64,000 bases of DNA from Dasania phycosphaerae (GCF_026891035.1 NZ_JAPTGG010000005.1:124001-188000); one strand, 5' to 3'. Positions 48,229-57,844 are shown, counted from the first letter of the stretch. Numbers and translations are program-made. The notes: a model not told the origin generated them from the letters alone.

Positions 48229-49394
48229 GTGATAAGCCCCAACGTAAAACCTTTATGGAATTTGAGCTGGATAACACTGACGGTAAGGCGCGCCGCGGCC
48301 GCCTAAAATTTCCACGTGGAGTGGTGGAAACGCCTGCCTTTATGCCGGTGGGTACTTACGGCACAGTTAAAGGCATGCTGCCTAAAGATGTAGAGGCTAT
48401 AGGCGCAGAGATTATTTTGGGCAACACCTTTCACCTCATGCTGCGCCCTGGTACCGAGGTGGTAAAAGCCCATGGTGACCTGCATGACTTTATGGGTTGG
48501 AGTAAGCCTATCCTAACCGACTCCGGCGGCTTTCAGGTATTTAGCTTGGGTAAGTTGCGTAAAATTACCGAAGAGGGTGTGTCTTTTAAATCACCTATCG
48601 ATGGTTCAAAAATATTTTTAGATCCAGAAAAATCTATACAAGTGCAACGCGATTTAGGCTCTGACATAGTCATGATTTTTGATGAGTGTACCCCTTACCC
48701 AGCCACGCATAAAGAAGCCAAAGACTCCATGGAGTTATCCCTGCGCTGGGCGCAGCGCAGCAAAGTGGCGCACGGCGATAGCCCTTCGGCCTTGTTTGGC
48801 ATAGTGCAGGGTGGCATGTATGAAGACTTGCGTAAGGTTTCTATAGGCGGCTTAAAAGATATAGGTTTTGACGGTTATGCCATAGGCGGGCTGTCAGTAG
48901 GTGAACCTAAAAATGAAATGATCAAGGTGTTAAATTGCATCACCGAAGACTTGCCCGCCGATAAGCCTCGCTACTTGATGGGGGTAGGTACGCCGCAGGA
49001 TTTATTAGAGGCGGTCATGCGCGGTATAGATATGTTTGATTGTGTGATGCCTACCCGCCACGCCCGCAATGGCCACCTGTTTACCTCGCAAGGGGTAATA
49101 AAACTGCGCAATGCCAAGCACAGGCACAGCACCGAGCCGCTAGACCCTGACTGCGATTGTTATACCTGCCAAAACTTTAGCCGTGCTTATTTGCATCACC
49201 TAGATAAGTGCAAAGAGATTTTAGGTAGCCAGCTCAATACCATACACAACCTGCGTTATTACCAGCGCCATATGCAAAACATACGCGAAGCTATCGCGGA
49301 AAATCGCTTGCAGGAATACGCCAATACTTTTTATCAGCAACAGGGCTTAACCCCTTTTGATCAGTTGTCAGCACCTGATCCGCAGGCCGAATAA
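48225..49394 (+). CDS. tgt: tRNA-guanine transglycosylase
   Basis: 389 residues. Replaces G34 with preQ1 in GUN tRNAs. DSGGFQVFSLGKLRKI (with the Asp nucleophile region), RGIDMFDCVMPTRHARNGHL and the zinc ligands CDCYTCQNF...HL are present. In many gammaproteobacteria yajC-secD-secF follow; here the NUDIX gene follows directly, overlapping by one base. Confidence 0.97.
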   Translation: MSDKPQRKTFMEFELDNTDGKARRGRLKFPRGVVETPAFMPVGTYGTVKGMLPKDVEAIGAEIILGNTFHLMLRPGTEVVKAHGDLHDFMGWSKPILTDSGGFQVFSLGKLRKITEEGVSFKSPIDGSKIFLDPEKSIQVQRDLGSDIVMIFDECTPYPATHKEAKDSMELSLRWAQRSKVAHGDSPSALFGIVQGGMYEDLRKVSIGGLKDIGFDGYAIGGLSVGEPKNEMIKVLNCITEDLPADKPRYLMGVGTPQDLLEAVMRGIDMFDCVMPTRHARNGHLFTSQGVIKLRNAKHRHSTEPLDPDCDCYTCQNFSRAYLHHLDKCKEILGSQLNTIHNLRYYQRHMQNIREAIAENRLQEYANTFYQQQGLTPFDQLSAPDPQAE

Positions 49395-49999
49395 TGGATT
49401 TTATGCAGGCCAGGCAGCGCTTGCTAAATTTGCGCTATACGCAGCCTGCAGTTACAGAAGCTGTTGCTGAGTTAGATGACAGCTCGGCTAAGCGCGCTGC
49501 TATTTTAATGGCGGTGATGAATGTGCAAGAGCGGGCTGCCCTGTTACTGACTCAGCGGGCCGCCCATTTGGCCTTGCACCCCAGCGAGGTGGCTTTTCCC
49601 GGCGGCAAGCCTGAAGCTGGCGATAGTGATGATGTGGCTACCGCTTTGCGCGAGGCCCATGAAGAGGTGGCGCTGCCAGCAGCGGCGGTGCAGTATATGG
49701 GGCAGCTTAATAAGCGGGTTACTCGCAGCGGCTATGTGCTCACTCCCTGTGTCGCCTTGGTTGAAAATCCCGTTAACTTACAGGCTAATAGCGATGAGGT
49801 GGCCAATATTTTTATGCCCCCTTTGGCGCAATTAGCACAGCCTAATAACTGGCAGTTTGCTATGCAGCCCTATAACGGCAGCCAGCGCTTATCACCGCAA
49901 TTTTGTTATCAGGATTATGTGATCAGCGGGGTTACCGCGCGCTTGGTTGCTGATTTAATGGTGCAGGTTTTTGCGGTGCCGTTGCCGGCCTACGATTAA
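49394..49999 (+). CDS. NUDIX hydrolase, CoA pyrophosphatase-like
   Basis: 201 residues. The NUDIX box is visible: GGKPEAGD...ALREAHEEVALP, with HPSEVAFPGGKPE before it, as in NudL-type CoA diphosphatases (AxPGG, RExxEE). Hydrolyses CoA and derivatives. The REAHEEVAL variant keeps the metal-binding Glu residues. It starts one base before the tgt stop ends, so a co-transcript. Confidence 0.85.
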   Translation: MDFMQARQRLLNLRYTQPAVTEAVAELDDSSAKRAAILMAVMNVQERAALLLTQRAAHLALHPSEVAFPGGKPEAGDSDDVATALREAHEEVALPAAAVQYMGQLNKRVTRSGYVLTPCVALVENPVNLQANSDEVANIFMPPLAQLAQPNNWQFAMQPYNGSQRLSPQFCYQDYVISGVTARLVADLMVQVFAVPLPAYD

Positions 50000-50149
50000 G
50001 CGGCGGCGTGGCCTTAATAAGGCTTAATGCTTGGGTATTGTGGTGTTACCATAGTAGCTGGGCCTGCTAAGTACTACTTTGCTGCTACCACCCCTGATTG
50101 TGGGTGTTAGCCTGGCCGGTAGCTAATGAATGAAGTAAGAGTGTTTAAT

Positions 50150-50344
50150 ATGTCTGAGCAAGAGCCTGTCAAATCCCCCTGTATTTCCGTGTGCGTGCTT
50201 AACGAAGAGGATGTGTGCGAGGGTTGTTACCGCACCGCCTTAGAAATTACCGATTGGGTGATGTACAGCAACGATGAAAAGCGTGAGGTGTTGGGGGAGT
50301 GCAAAAAACGTTTTAAGGCGATGAATAAGCATATACTGCTGTAA
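50150..50344 (+). CDS. DUF1289 family protein
   Basis: 64 residues from ATG 50150 (ATG 50126 would add eight). SPCISVCVLNEEDVCEGCYR holds the CxxxC...CxGC cysteine set of the family, followed by DEKREVLGECKKRFKAM. Probably a small iron-sulfur or zinc protein; the function is not known. Confidence 0.85.
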   Translation: MSEQEPVKSPCISVCVLNEEDVCEGCYRTALEITDWVMYSNDEKREVLGECKKRFKAMNKHILL

Positions 50345-50574
50345 AATAAGTGAGTCATATTCTGTGAGTTGCTGTCACGCTTAAATCTTTTTTCTTTTCT
50401 TTTTTCTGTGCCTGTCGAATCAGATAGCTAATCTGCTGAGTGGAAATCTGGCAGCTTTTAGATAATAGCTCTGTCTTATGTATGTGTAGGGTAAGGGGGG
50501 GGGCTTCTAAGCCGGGCTACCGGCCTCTTGTGTGCAATAACGTCGGGCTGGTAGCTCTTGTGGATGGCTGGCTG
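50345..50574. other. 230-base gap with no gene
   Basis: Contains a G-run (about 50491-50500) and a possible weak stem-loop of GCCGGGCT and CGTCGGGCTGG type near 50510-50555. Nothing more can be supported. It separates two gene ends facing each other. Confidence 0.4.
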
Positions 50575-51855
50575 TTAGTGATGTGGCTCACTGGGGCTGT
50601 CTAGCCTATGTGCTTTTACGTTTTGTATCATATTGTCTTTGACTTCAATGATTTCAAATAAATACTCGTCAAACTGTACGCACACAGCGGCATCTGGAAA
50701 AGATTCTAAATGCTCTAACAATAAACCGTTTAGGGTTTTGGGGCCTTCGGTAGGTAATTCCCAATCTAAATTTTTATTAATGTCGCGTATGGTGGTGGTG
50801 CCATTAATATGATGGGTGCCGTTATCTTGGGTGTGTATATCTTCGGTGTTGTCGGCAAAGTTAGAGGTAAACTCGCCTACGATTTCTTCTAAGATATCTT
50901 CTAGGGTAACTAAGCCTTGCACTACACCATACTCATCCACCACCATGCCCATGCGGTGTTTATGCTTTTGAAAGTTAACCAGCTGGGTGTGCAGCGGGGT
51001 GCTTTCGGGGACGAAATAGGGCTCTACCATTTCCTTGGTTAGTTGGCTGCGGTTAAGGCCCTCGTTGTCAATAATGCGGCTAACATAGCGCTGATGTAAC
51101 ACCCCTAGAATATTGTTGATGTCGTCATCATAAACTGGAATGCGGGTAAATTCGGTGTCGCGCAGAGTCGCTAAAATATCTTCGTCGGACTCTTGTAAGT
51201 CTATACCCACCACCTCGTTGCGGGGGATCATAATATCTTCGACGTTAATATCTTCCAGATCCAGTATATTAATCAGCATGCCCTGGTGGCGCTTGGGTAT
51301 ATGCGGGCCGGCTTCGCCCACTATGGTGCGCAGCTCGTCTGAGCTTAAGTCTTCGTTGCTGCCTATGCTGGGGTCTATGCCTAACAGTTTTAATATGCCG
51401 TTGGTGAGGCTGTTAATTAACCACACTACCGGGAATAGTATTTTAAGTAGTGCGGTTAAAATATTGGCGGCGGGGAAGGCGATTTTTTCGGGATGTAAGG
51501 CGGCAATGGTCTTGGGGGTGATCTCGGCAAAAATTAACACCACCATGGTTAAAATAACCGGTGCGGCTACCACGGCGGCATCTTCGCCCCATAGACGTAT
51601 AGCCACTACCGTAAATAAAGAGGCGGTAATAAAGTTAACCAGGTTGTTACCGATTAATATCAGGCTGATTAGCTGATCAGGCTTTCTTAACAGCTTATAA
51701 GCTCGGCGGGCACCTTTGTGGCGCTGCTTGAGCAGATGTTTAAGGCGGTAGCGGTTGAGTGACATCATGCCGGTTTCGGCGCTGGAGAAGAAGGCCGACA
51801 ACAAAATTAAAATGGCAATAATGGTAAAAAGTAGGTTTAACGATAACTCGTCCAA
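50575..51855 (-). CDS. CorC/HlyC-family (CNNM) transporter
   Basis: 426 residues from TTG at 51855. N-terminal CNNM membrane domain (FSSAETGMMSLNRYRLKH; AVVAAPVILTMVVLIFAEIT), then two CBS domains (VEDIMIPRNEVVGIDLQES, TPLHTQLVNFQKHKHRMGMV) and a CorC-HlyC C-terminal domain (DINKNLDWELPTEGPKTLNG). Thought to act in Mg2+/Co2+ homeostasis. In pseudomonads the orthologue lies beside the cytochrome assembly gene as here. Confidence 0.9.
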   Translation of the reverse strand: MDELSLNLLFTIIAILILLSAFFSSAETGMMSLNRYRLKHLLKQRHKGARRAYKLLRKPDQLISLILIGNNLVNFITASLFTVVAIRLWGEDAAVVAAPVILTMVVLIFAEITPKTIAALHPEKIAFPAANILTALLKILFPVVWLINSLTNGILKLLGIDPSIGSNEDLSSDELRTIVGEAGPHIPKRHQGMLINILDLEDINVEDIMIPRNEVVGIDLQESDEDILATLRDTEFTRIPVYDDDINNILGVLHQRYVSRIIDNEGLNRSQLTKEMVEPYFVPESTPLHTQLVNFQKHKHRMGMVVDEYGVVQGLVTLEDILEEIVGEFTSNFADNTEDIHTQDNGTHHINGTTTIRDINKNLDWELPTEGPKTLNGLLLEHLESFPDAAVCVQFDEYLFEIIEVKDNMIQNVKAHRLDSPSEPHH

Positions 51856-51924
51856 CGAGTGATATTCCTTATAGGATGAACAAGCGCGTATCTTGACGAA
51901 AAAAGGCTAAACACGCAATAAGTG

Positions 51925-52707
51925 TTATGGAAGAATAATTTCCAATACAAACTTACTGCCAAAATAGCCTAACATCAGGGCAATAAACCCCCCTATGGTC
52001 CAACGCACAGCGGTTTGGCTGCGCCAGCCCAGCTGCCAGTGGCCCCATAATAAGGTGCTGAATATGCACCAGGCGGCAATGCTAAGTGCGGTTTTATGGA
52101 TAAGATGTTGCGCGAATATGTCTTCCAGAAAAACAATGCCGCTAATAATAGAAACGCTTAATAGCACCACGCCTATCCACAGCAACTCAAACAGCATGGC
52201 TTCCATGGTTTGCAGTGGTGGTAGCACGCGCATAATACCTTTAACGTGGTGCTGCTTGAGTTGGTGGTCTTGTATGCTCAGGGCGATAGCTTGAAACATG
52301 GCAATAGTCAGTACGCTATAGGCCAAGATAGAGCTAAGTATATGGCTGAGCATGCCCTTGCTGAGGTGGCTTTGTAGAGGATGGGCGGTAGTGCTGTTCA
52401 TACTGGCAATAATGGCCAGTGCCGCCAGTGGTAGCAGTATCACCAAGAGATTATAAGTGGGGCGGCGCAGGGTGCTGAGCAAGGCTAGCAGGGCGATAAA
52501 CCAAAAGAATAAAGAGCTGATATTTAAAAAGCCTAAATCAATAGGGCGGCTAAACAAGCTAAAACCATGGCATAGCAGTGCTAGCGCACTCAGCCCTATC
52601 AGGCTTAGCTTGTGTGGTTGCCTAGTGATGTTGAGTAAAAAGGCGCCTTGATAGGCTGCGGCCAGCAAGTAGAGGCAAATGGCGCTGATTTCAAAAATAA
52701 CAGTCAT
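51925..52707 (-). CDS. CcsA/YpjD-like cytochrome c assembly membrane protein
   Basis: 260 residues. Eight or so hydrophobic helices, with the typical LIHKTALSIAAWCIFSTLLWG and RSQTAVRWTIGGFIALMLGY near the end and LSHILSSILAYSVLTIAMFQ in the middle. Related to heme-handling CcsA/CcmC proteins but of the smaller YpjD type; role in heme trafficking is inferred. It is followed by the ffh gene on the other strand, sharing a 208-base gap with it. Confidence 0.85.
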   Translation of the reverse strand: MTVIFEISAICLYLLAAAYQGAFLLNITRQPHKLSLIGLSALALLCHGFSLFSRPIDLGFLNISSLFFWFIALLALLSTLRRPTYNLLVILLPLAALAIIASMNSTTAHPLQSHLSKGMLSHILSSILAYSVLTIAMFQAIALSIQDHQLKQHHVKGIMRVLPPLQTMEAMLFELLWIGVVLLSVSIISGIVFLEDIFAQHLIHKTALSIAAWCIFSTLLWGHWQLGWRSQTAVRWTIGGFIALMLGYFGSKFVLEIILP

Positions 52708-52936
52708 GTGGTTTTCTTGTTGTAGTTTTTGTGGTGGTTTATTTGTGCTAACTACGTTGTGGCTAGCGCTGTGCTTATAGCTTAATCCAGTTATGCCGCT
52801 GCGGTTTTACGCGCTAATACCAATTGGATTTGGGTTACTGCCTTAGGCTCAGGTATACTTCACCAGTTTACACCGATTATTTCAATAGTCTTAGCTTTCA
52901 TCGCAGAGTTAGGGCATGGTTTTGAGAAGGCATTAC

Positions 52937-54313
52937 ATGTTCGACAATTTAACAGAACGTTTATCGAATACCCTGCGCAGTATTTCCGGCTCGGCGCGTT
53001 TAACGGAAGACAATATCCAGGAGACCTTGCGTGAAGTGCGCATGGCCTTGTTGGAAGCCGATGTGGCCTTGCCAGTCGTTAAAGATTTTATCGAGGCGGT
53101 TAAACAGCGTGCGGTGGGTCAAGAGGTCAGCAAAAGCCTTAGCCCCGGGCAAATGTTCGTTAAGATTGTTAACGATGAGCTAGAAAATGTGATGGGTCAG
53201 GCCAATGAGAGCCTCAACCTAGCCACCCAGCCGCCAGCGGTGTTATTAATGGCCGGTTTACAGGGTGCGGGTAAAACCACCTCGGTAGCCAAGTTGGCGC
53301 GCTACTTACAAGAAAAAGAAAAGAAAAAGGTCATGGTGGTCAGTGCCGACGTATACCGCCCAGCGGCAATTAAGCAGCTAGAAACATTGGCCGGTGAGGT
53401 GGGTGCTATCTTCTTCCCCTCTTCTATAGAGCAAAAGCCTATAGATATAGCCAATGCCGCCATACAAGAGGCCAAGCTTAAGTTTGCCGATGTACTTATC
53501 GTCGATACCGCCGGTCGTTTGGCGGTAGATGAGGCGATGATGACGGAGATCAAAGACTTACACGCCGCCATCAACCCCATAGAGACCTTATTCGTGGTTG
53601 ATGCCATGACCGGCCAGGATGCAGCCAATACCGCCAAGGCCTTTAATGATGCGCTGCCCTTAACCGGCGTAATCTTAACTAAGGCCGATGCCGATAGCCG
53701 CGGTGGTGCCGCACTGTCGGTGCGCCATATCACCGGTAAGCCCATCAAGTTTATGGGTGTGGGCGAAAAAACCGAAGCGTTGGACCCTTTCCATCCAGAC
53801 CGTATCGCCTCGCGCATATTGGGCATGGGTGATGTGCTGTCTTTGATTGAAGAGGCCGAGCAAAAGCTAGATAAGAAAAAGGCGGATAAGCTCGCCAAGA
53901 AGATTAAAAAAGGCAAAAAATTCGACTTGGAAGACTTGCGTGACCAACTGCAGCAAATGAAAAACATGGGTGGTATCACCGGCATGTTAGACAAGCTGCC
54001 CGGCATGGGCGGTATGGCGCAAATGGCTCAGCAGCAGGTGGATAACAAAATGTTCGTAAAAATGGAGGCCTTAATAGACTCCATGACCCCCGCCGAGCGC
54101 ATCAACCCCGATATACTCAATGGCTCGCGCAAGCGCCGCATCACTATGGGCTCTGGCACCGATATACAAGACCTCAACCGCCTCATCAAGCAGCATAAGC
54201 AAATGGCTAAAATGATGAAGAAAATGAGTAAAAAAGGCGGTATGGCCAATATGATGCGGGGCCTGGGTGGCATGATGCCTCCCGGCGGCGGTGGCGGTTT
54301 TTTAGGCCGCTAA
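52937..54313 (+). CDS. ffh: Signal recognition particle protein Ffh (SRP54)
   Basis: 458 residues from ATG 52937 (GAGAAGG six bases upstream). Binds 4.5S RNA and signal sequences of nascent membrane proteins and docks with FtsY. NG domain with GLQGAGKTTS (P-loop), VDTAGR and TKADADSRGG; C-terminal M domain rich in methionine (QMKNMGGITGMLDKLPGMGG, KQMAKMMKKMSKKGG). Usual family length. Confidence 0.97.
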   Translation: MFDNLTERLSNTLRSISGSARLTEDNIQETLREVRMALLEADVALPVVKDFIEAVKQRAVGQEVSKSLSPGQMFVKIVNDELENVMGQANESLNLATQPPAVLLMAGLQGAGKTTSVAKLARYLQEKEKKKVMVVSADVYRPAAIKQLETLAGEVGAIFFPSSIEQKPIDIANAAIQEAKLKFADVLIVDTAGRLAVDEAMMTEIKDLHAAINPIETLFVVDAMTGQDAANTAKAFNDALPLTGVILTKADADSRGGAALSVRHITGKPIKFMGVGEKTEALDPFHPDRIASRILGMGDVLSLIEEAEQKLDKKKADKLAKKIKKGKKFDLEDLRDQLQQMKNMGGITGMLDKLPGMGGMAQMAQQQVDNKMFVKMEALIDSMTPAERINPDILNGSRKRRITMGSGTDIQDLNRLIKQHKQMAKMMKKMSKKGGMANMMRGLGGMMPPGGGGGFLGR

Positions 54314-54343
54314 GTCACTGATTGCGCAGCCAATCAGCGGTTT

Positions 54344-54382
54344 TAGGGTAAATAAACACTAGATGAAGGGTTATTTACCCTA
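54344..54382. terminator. Stem-loop between ffh and rpsP
   Basis: Perfect 12-bp stem TAGGGTAAATAA with TTATTTACCCTA around a 15-base loop, with TTTT before and AAAAA after, so it could stop transcription on the opposite strand, or attenuate or protect the ribosomal transcript. It lies in the 217-base gap before rpsP. Confidence 0.55.
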
Positions 54383-54530
54383 AAAAACCACAAAAGAGGT
54401 TTCAAAGTTAGCCTGCTTCCCTTAAAATACCGCGCCTTTCTAGCATGCGCTCGGTGTATGAGTGCGTGGGTAGAGTAAAGAATTTGATTTGTGGGCCTTG
54501 GTGGCCTGCTCAAGCGTTAGGAAATTAACA

Positions 54531-54779
54531 ATGGTAACAATTCGTTTAGCTCGTGGCGGTTCAAAAAAGCGTCCTTTTTATCACTTGACTGTGACTGACA
54601 GCCGTACTTCACGTAATGGTCGTTATCTTGAGCGTGTGGGTTTCTTCAACCCTGTGGCACGTGGCCAAGAAGAGCGTTTGCGCGTTGAGTTAGATCGCGT
54701 TGAGCACTGGGTATCTCAAGGTGCACAATTGTCTGATCGCGTAGCTGACTTAGTTAAGAGCGCCAAAAAAGCGGCTTAA
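54531..54779 (+). CDS. rpsP: 30S ribosomal protein S16
   Basis: 82 residues from ATG 54531. MVTIRLARGGSKKRPFYHLT and ERVGFFNPVARGQEERLRVE are diagnostic. First gene of the rpsP-rimM-trmD-rplS group. Confidence 0.97.
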   Translation: MVTIRLARGGSKKRPFYHLTVTDSRTSRNGRYLERVGFFNPVARGQEERLRVELDRVEHWVSQGAQLSDRVADLVKSAKKAA

Positions 54780-54782
54780 TTG

Positions 54783-55337
54783 ATGACAGCTAAACCCACG
54801 GATAGCGCCGCTGAGCGGGTGGTAATTGGTAAAATTACCTCCGTATACGGCATTAAAGGGTGGGTTAAAATACATTCGTATACCGAGCCTATGGAAAATT
54901 TCCTCTCGTATACGGATTGCCAGATTCAGCGCGGCGGGCTATGGCAGCCGATTAGCTTTGAAGAAGGCAAACGCCACGGCAAGGGCTTAGTTGCTCGTAT
55001 TGCCGGGGTGGATGATCGCGACCTTGCCGCGCAGTATTGCAAGTGCGAGGTGGCGATTGCAGCTGATGCCCTGCCGGCATTGGCTGAAGATGAGTTTTAT
55101 TGGCATCAGTTAGAAGGCTTGCGGGTTTATACCCAAAACGACAAGGGCGAAGAGCTGTTGTTGGGTAAGGTCAGCCACTTGCTGGAAACCGGTGCTAACG
55201 ATGTGTTGGTGGTGCGCAAATGCGCGGGCAGTATAGATAGAGAGGAGCGTTTAATCCCCTATCTACCGGGCCAATTTATCACTGACATAGACATCGCAAA
55301 CGGCTTGCTTAGGGTCGATTGGGATCCAGAGTTTTAA
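54783..55337 (+). CDS. rimM: 16S rRNA processing protein RimM
   Basis: 184 residues from ATG 54783. VVIGKITSVYGIKGWVKIHS at the N-terminus and FYWHQLEGLRV, GANDVLVV, LIPYLPGQFI toward the end are family marks. Helps the 3' major domain of 16S rRNA to mature with S19. Confidence 0.95.
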   Translation: MTAKPTDSAAERVVIGKITSVYGIKGWVKIHSYTEPMENFLSYTDCQIQRGGLWQPISFEEGKRHGKGLVARIAGVDDRDLAAQYCKCEVAIAADALPALAEDEFYWHQLEGLRVYTQNDKGEELLLGKVSHLLETGANDVLVVRKCAGSIDREERLIPYLPGQFITDIDIANGLLRVDWDPEF

Positions 55338-55363
55338 CAGCAGCACAACGAGCAGGATGGGTA

Positions 55364-56122
55364 ATGACAGAGAGTTTGACGGTAGGTGTCATAACGCTGT
55401 TCCCAGAAATGTTCACCGCCATTAGCGACAGCGGCATTACCCGCAGAGCATTGCAGCAAGGCATCTTTAAGCTGCAATGGTGGAACCCCAGGGATTACAC
55501 CGAGGATAAGCACCGCACCGTAGATGATAGGCCTTACGGCGGTGGCCCCGGCATGGTGATGAAGGTAGAGCCTTTGCGCAAAGCGCTACAGGCCGCCAAG
55601 CAAGCCATGGGCGATGACAGCAAGGTGATTTATTTATCACCCCAGGGTCGCCAGTTGGACCAGCAGGGCGTAGTAGAGCTAGCTGCCAACAACAAATTGA
55701 TTTTTATCGCTGGTCGCTACGAAGGTATAGACGAGCGATTGATAGAAGCCGAAATAGACGAAGAATGGTCTATAGGCGACTACGTATTAAGTGGTGGCGA
55801 GTTAGCTGCCATGGTGATGATAGATGCAGTAGTGAGGCAATTGCCCGGCGCATTGGGGCATGAGCAATCAGCCAAAGAGGACTCTTTTGCTGAAGGCTTA
55901 CTGGATTGCCCTCACTATACCCGCCCCGAAGTCTTGGCGGGCAAGACGGTACCCGAGGTGCTGTTAAGCGGTGATCACAGCAAAATACGCCGCTGGCGCT
56001 TAAAGCAAGCGTTGGGGCGAACTTGGCAGCGGCGGCCAGAGCTATTAGAGCAGCGCCCACTCAGCCAAGAAGAACAGGATTTGCTGGCGAGCTTTATCGC
56101 CGAGCAAGATGGCGCAAGCTAG
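55364..56122 (+). CDS. trmD: tRNA (guanine-N1)-methyltransferase TrmD
   Basis: 252 residues from ATG 55364. SAM-dependent trefoil-knot enzyme that makes m1G37. VGVITLFPEMFTAISDSGIT, RPYGGGPGMVMKVEPLRKAL, RYEGIDERLIEAEIDEEWSI and GDYVLSGGELAAMVMIDAVV are the SPOUT motifs. Confidence 0.96.
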   Translation: MTESLTVGVITLFPEMFTAISDSGITRRALQQGIFKLQWWNPRDYTEDKHRTVDDRPYGGGPGMVMKVEPLRKALQAAKQAMGDDSKVIYLSPQGRQLDQQGVVELAANNKLIFIAGRYEGIDERLIEAEIDEEWSIGDYVLSGGELAAMVMIDAVVRQLPGALGHEQSAKEDSFAEGLLDCPHYTRPEVLAGKTVPEVLLSGDHSKIRRWRLKQALGRTWQRRPELLEQRPLSQEEQDLLASFIAEQDGAS

Positions 56123-56277
56123 CTTGCTGGGCAGTAAAAAACGCACAATCATCTGGACCAATGTCTGTGTATAGCTGTAGTCCCTGAGCACGCGGGAACA
56201 GGTATAAGTAAAGCACGCAGATAAGTACAGGGTTTTAAATAGCTGTGAATACACAGCCTATATTTTAGGAAAATGCC

Positions 56278-56634
56278 ATGAGCAAGAACAAAATTATCGC
56301 TGCCATTGAAGCAGAGCAAATGACCAAAGAAATTCCAGCCTTTGGTCCTGGTGACACTGTCGTTGTGCAGGTTAAAGTTAAAGAAGGTACTCGTGAGCGT
56401 CTTCAGGCTTTTGAAGGTGTAGTAATTGGTAAGCGTAACCGCGCTTTAAACTCAGCTTTTACCGTTCGTAAAATTTCACACGGTGTAGGCGTAGAGCGTA
56501 CTTTCCAAACTTACAGCCCCTTAGTTGATAGCATAGAAGTTAAGCGTCGCGGTGACGTTAGACAAGCTAAACTATACTACTTGCGTGAGCTTAGCGGCCG
56601 TGCAGCACGTATCAAAGAGAAGTTGGGTAAATAA
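56278..56634 (+). CDS. rplS: 50S ribosomal protein L19
   Basis: 118 residues from ATG 56278. PAFGPGDTVVVQVKVKEGTR and KISHGVGVERTFQTYSP are diagnostic. A short hairpin GCTGTG-CACAGC (56242-56257) sits just before the ribosome site and may take part in autoregulation. Confidence 0.97.
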   Translation: MSKNKIIAAIEAEQMTKEIPAFGPGDTVVVQVKVKEGTRERLQAFEGVVIGKRNRALNSAFTVRKISHGVGVERTFQTYSPLVDSIEVKRRGDVRQAKLYYLRELSGRAARIKEKLGK

Positions 56635-56649
56635 ACCGCTTCTATTTTT

Positions 56650-56677
56650 AAAAAGGCAGCCTAGGCTGCCTTTTTTT
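56650..56677 (+). terminator. Rho-independent terminator after rplS
   Basis: AAAAAGGCAGCC-TA-GGCTGCC followed by TTTTTTT. Confidence 0.9.
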
Positions 56678-56691
56678 ATGTTCAGGAAGAA

Positions 56692-56830
56692 CGGTATACC
56701 CAAAGCGTTTCACGGGGCAGGCTCTGCCGCGGTCGCATAGAGACCCACGGCACTCGTTTCACTCGTGGGGCCAGCTTTGCGAAGGAGCGGCGATGTGCGA
56801 AGTTCCTAGTCTATAGTCGCTAGCTTTAAT
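56692..56830. repeat. Intergenic repeat related to the left repeats, inverted
   Basis: Bases 56696-56719 match the reverse complement of 2411-2434 at 21 of 24 positions. Further on are CCCACG...CGTGGG pairings (56744-56769). This shows that the left-end repeats are a dispersed family in this genome. Confidence 0.55.
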
Positions 56831-56848
56831 TAAACGTGTTACTTTCTG

Positions 56849-57775
56849 GTGATAATAAATACTCGTGTGCGTGGGCCTGTGTTGGATCAACAGCTAGTCA
56901 TTATTGATAATTATCTCGATGCTATTTGGATGGAGAAGGGCTTAAGTCAAAATACTCTGTCCTCTTATAGGCGTGATTTAAAGCAATTTGCTGCGTTTTT
57001 GCATCTTAAAAAGCAAACCTTGTTGGCGGCGACTGCTGGCGAGGTGTTTGATTATTTAGGGCAAAATCGTGGTCAGGGTAAATCAGCCCGCAGCACCGCG
57101 CGCCTGTTGTCCTGCCTGCGTGGTTTTTACCAATACCAGCTGCGTGAGGCCCATATCACTGTTAACCCCACCTTAGATATTGATAGCCCCAAGCTGGGCA
57201 GGTCGCTGCCTAAAACCTTAACCGAAGCCGATGTGGAGAGTTTGTTAAGCGAACCCGATGTGGATAACCCCTTGGAGTTGCGCGATAAGGCCATGCTGGA
57301 GCTGCTCTATGCCTCAGGGTTGCGGGTCACTGAGTTGGTATCACTCACCTTGGGTCAGGTAAGCGTGGCGCAGGGAGTGGTGCGGGTAATGGGTAAGGGC
57401 AGTAAGGAGCGGCTGGTGCCTACCGGGGAGGAGGCCCTGCATTGGCTAAAGCGTTATAGCCAAGTGGCAAGGCCAGAGCTGCTGGGCCACAAGCTTAGCG
57501 AGGTGATGTTCCCTTCGCGTCGTGGCGATATGATGACTAGGCAAACCTTTTGGCATCGCATTAAACTCTATGCGCAGCGCGCAGGTATTAAGCGGCCGCT
57601 GTCGCCGCACACCCTACGCCATGCCTTCGCCACCCATCTAATTAACCATGGTGCTGACCTGCGGGTTGTGCAATTATTGCTGGGCCACAGTGACCTTAGC
57701 ACCACACAAATATATACTCATGTGGCGCGCGCGCGTATGAAAGATTTGCATGCCCAGCACCACCCTAGAGGTTGA
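56849..57775 (+). CDS. xerD: Site-specific tyrosine recombinase XerD
   Basis: 308 residues from GTG 56849 (a start some residues further in is possible). Resolves chromosome dimers at dif with XerC and FtsK. Long match to XerD sequences: SSYRRDLKQFAAFLHLKK, LYASGLRVTELVSLTLGQ, MGKGSKERLVPTGEEA, RQTFWHRIKLYAQRAGI, SPHTLRHAFATHLINHGADL and STTQIYTHVARARM carry the catalytic Arg, Lys, HxxR, His and Tyr. Confidence 0.95.
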   Translation: MIINTRVRGPVLDQQLVIIDNYLDAIWMEKGLSQNTLSSYRRDLKQFAAFLHLKKQTLLAATAGEVFDYLGQNRGQGKSARSTARLLSCLRGFYQYQLREAHITVNPTLDIDSPKLGRSLPKTLTEADVESLLSEPDVDNPLELRDKAMLELLYASGLRVTELVSLTLGQVSVAQGVVRVMGKGSKERLVPTGEEALHWLKRYSQVARPELLGHKLSEVMFPSRRGDMMTRQTFWHRIKLYAQRAGIKRPLSPHTLRHAFATHLINHGADLRVVQLLLGHSDLSTTQIYTHVARARMKDLHAQHHPRG

Positions 57776-57844
57776 TAACAGCGCTGAACTTCTGCATGCT
57801 GCAGGGCTCCAAGCAGCACTACAAATAAATTAAGGTTTAGAGTA

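Noticed and set aside
53302..54006. 234-residue reverse-strand frame inside ffh
   Set aside because: Long antisense frame caused by codon bias of a highly conserved gene; no independent evidence.
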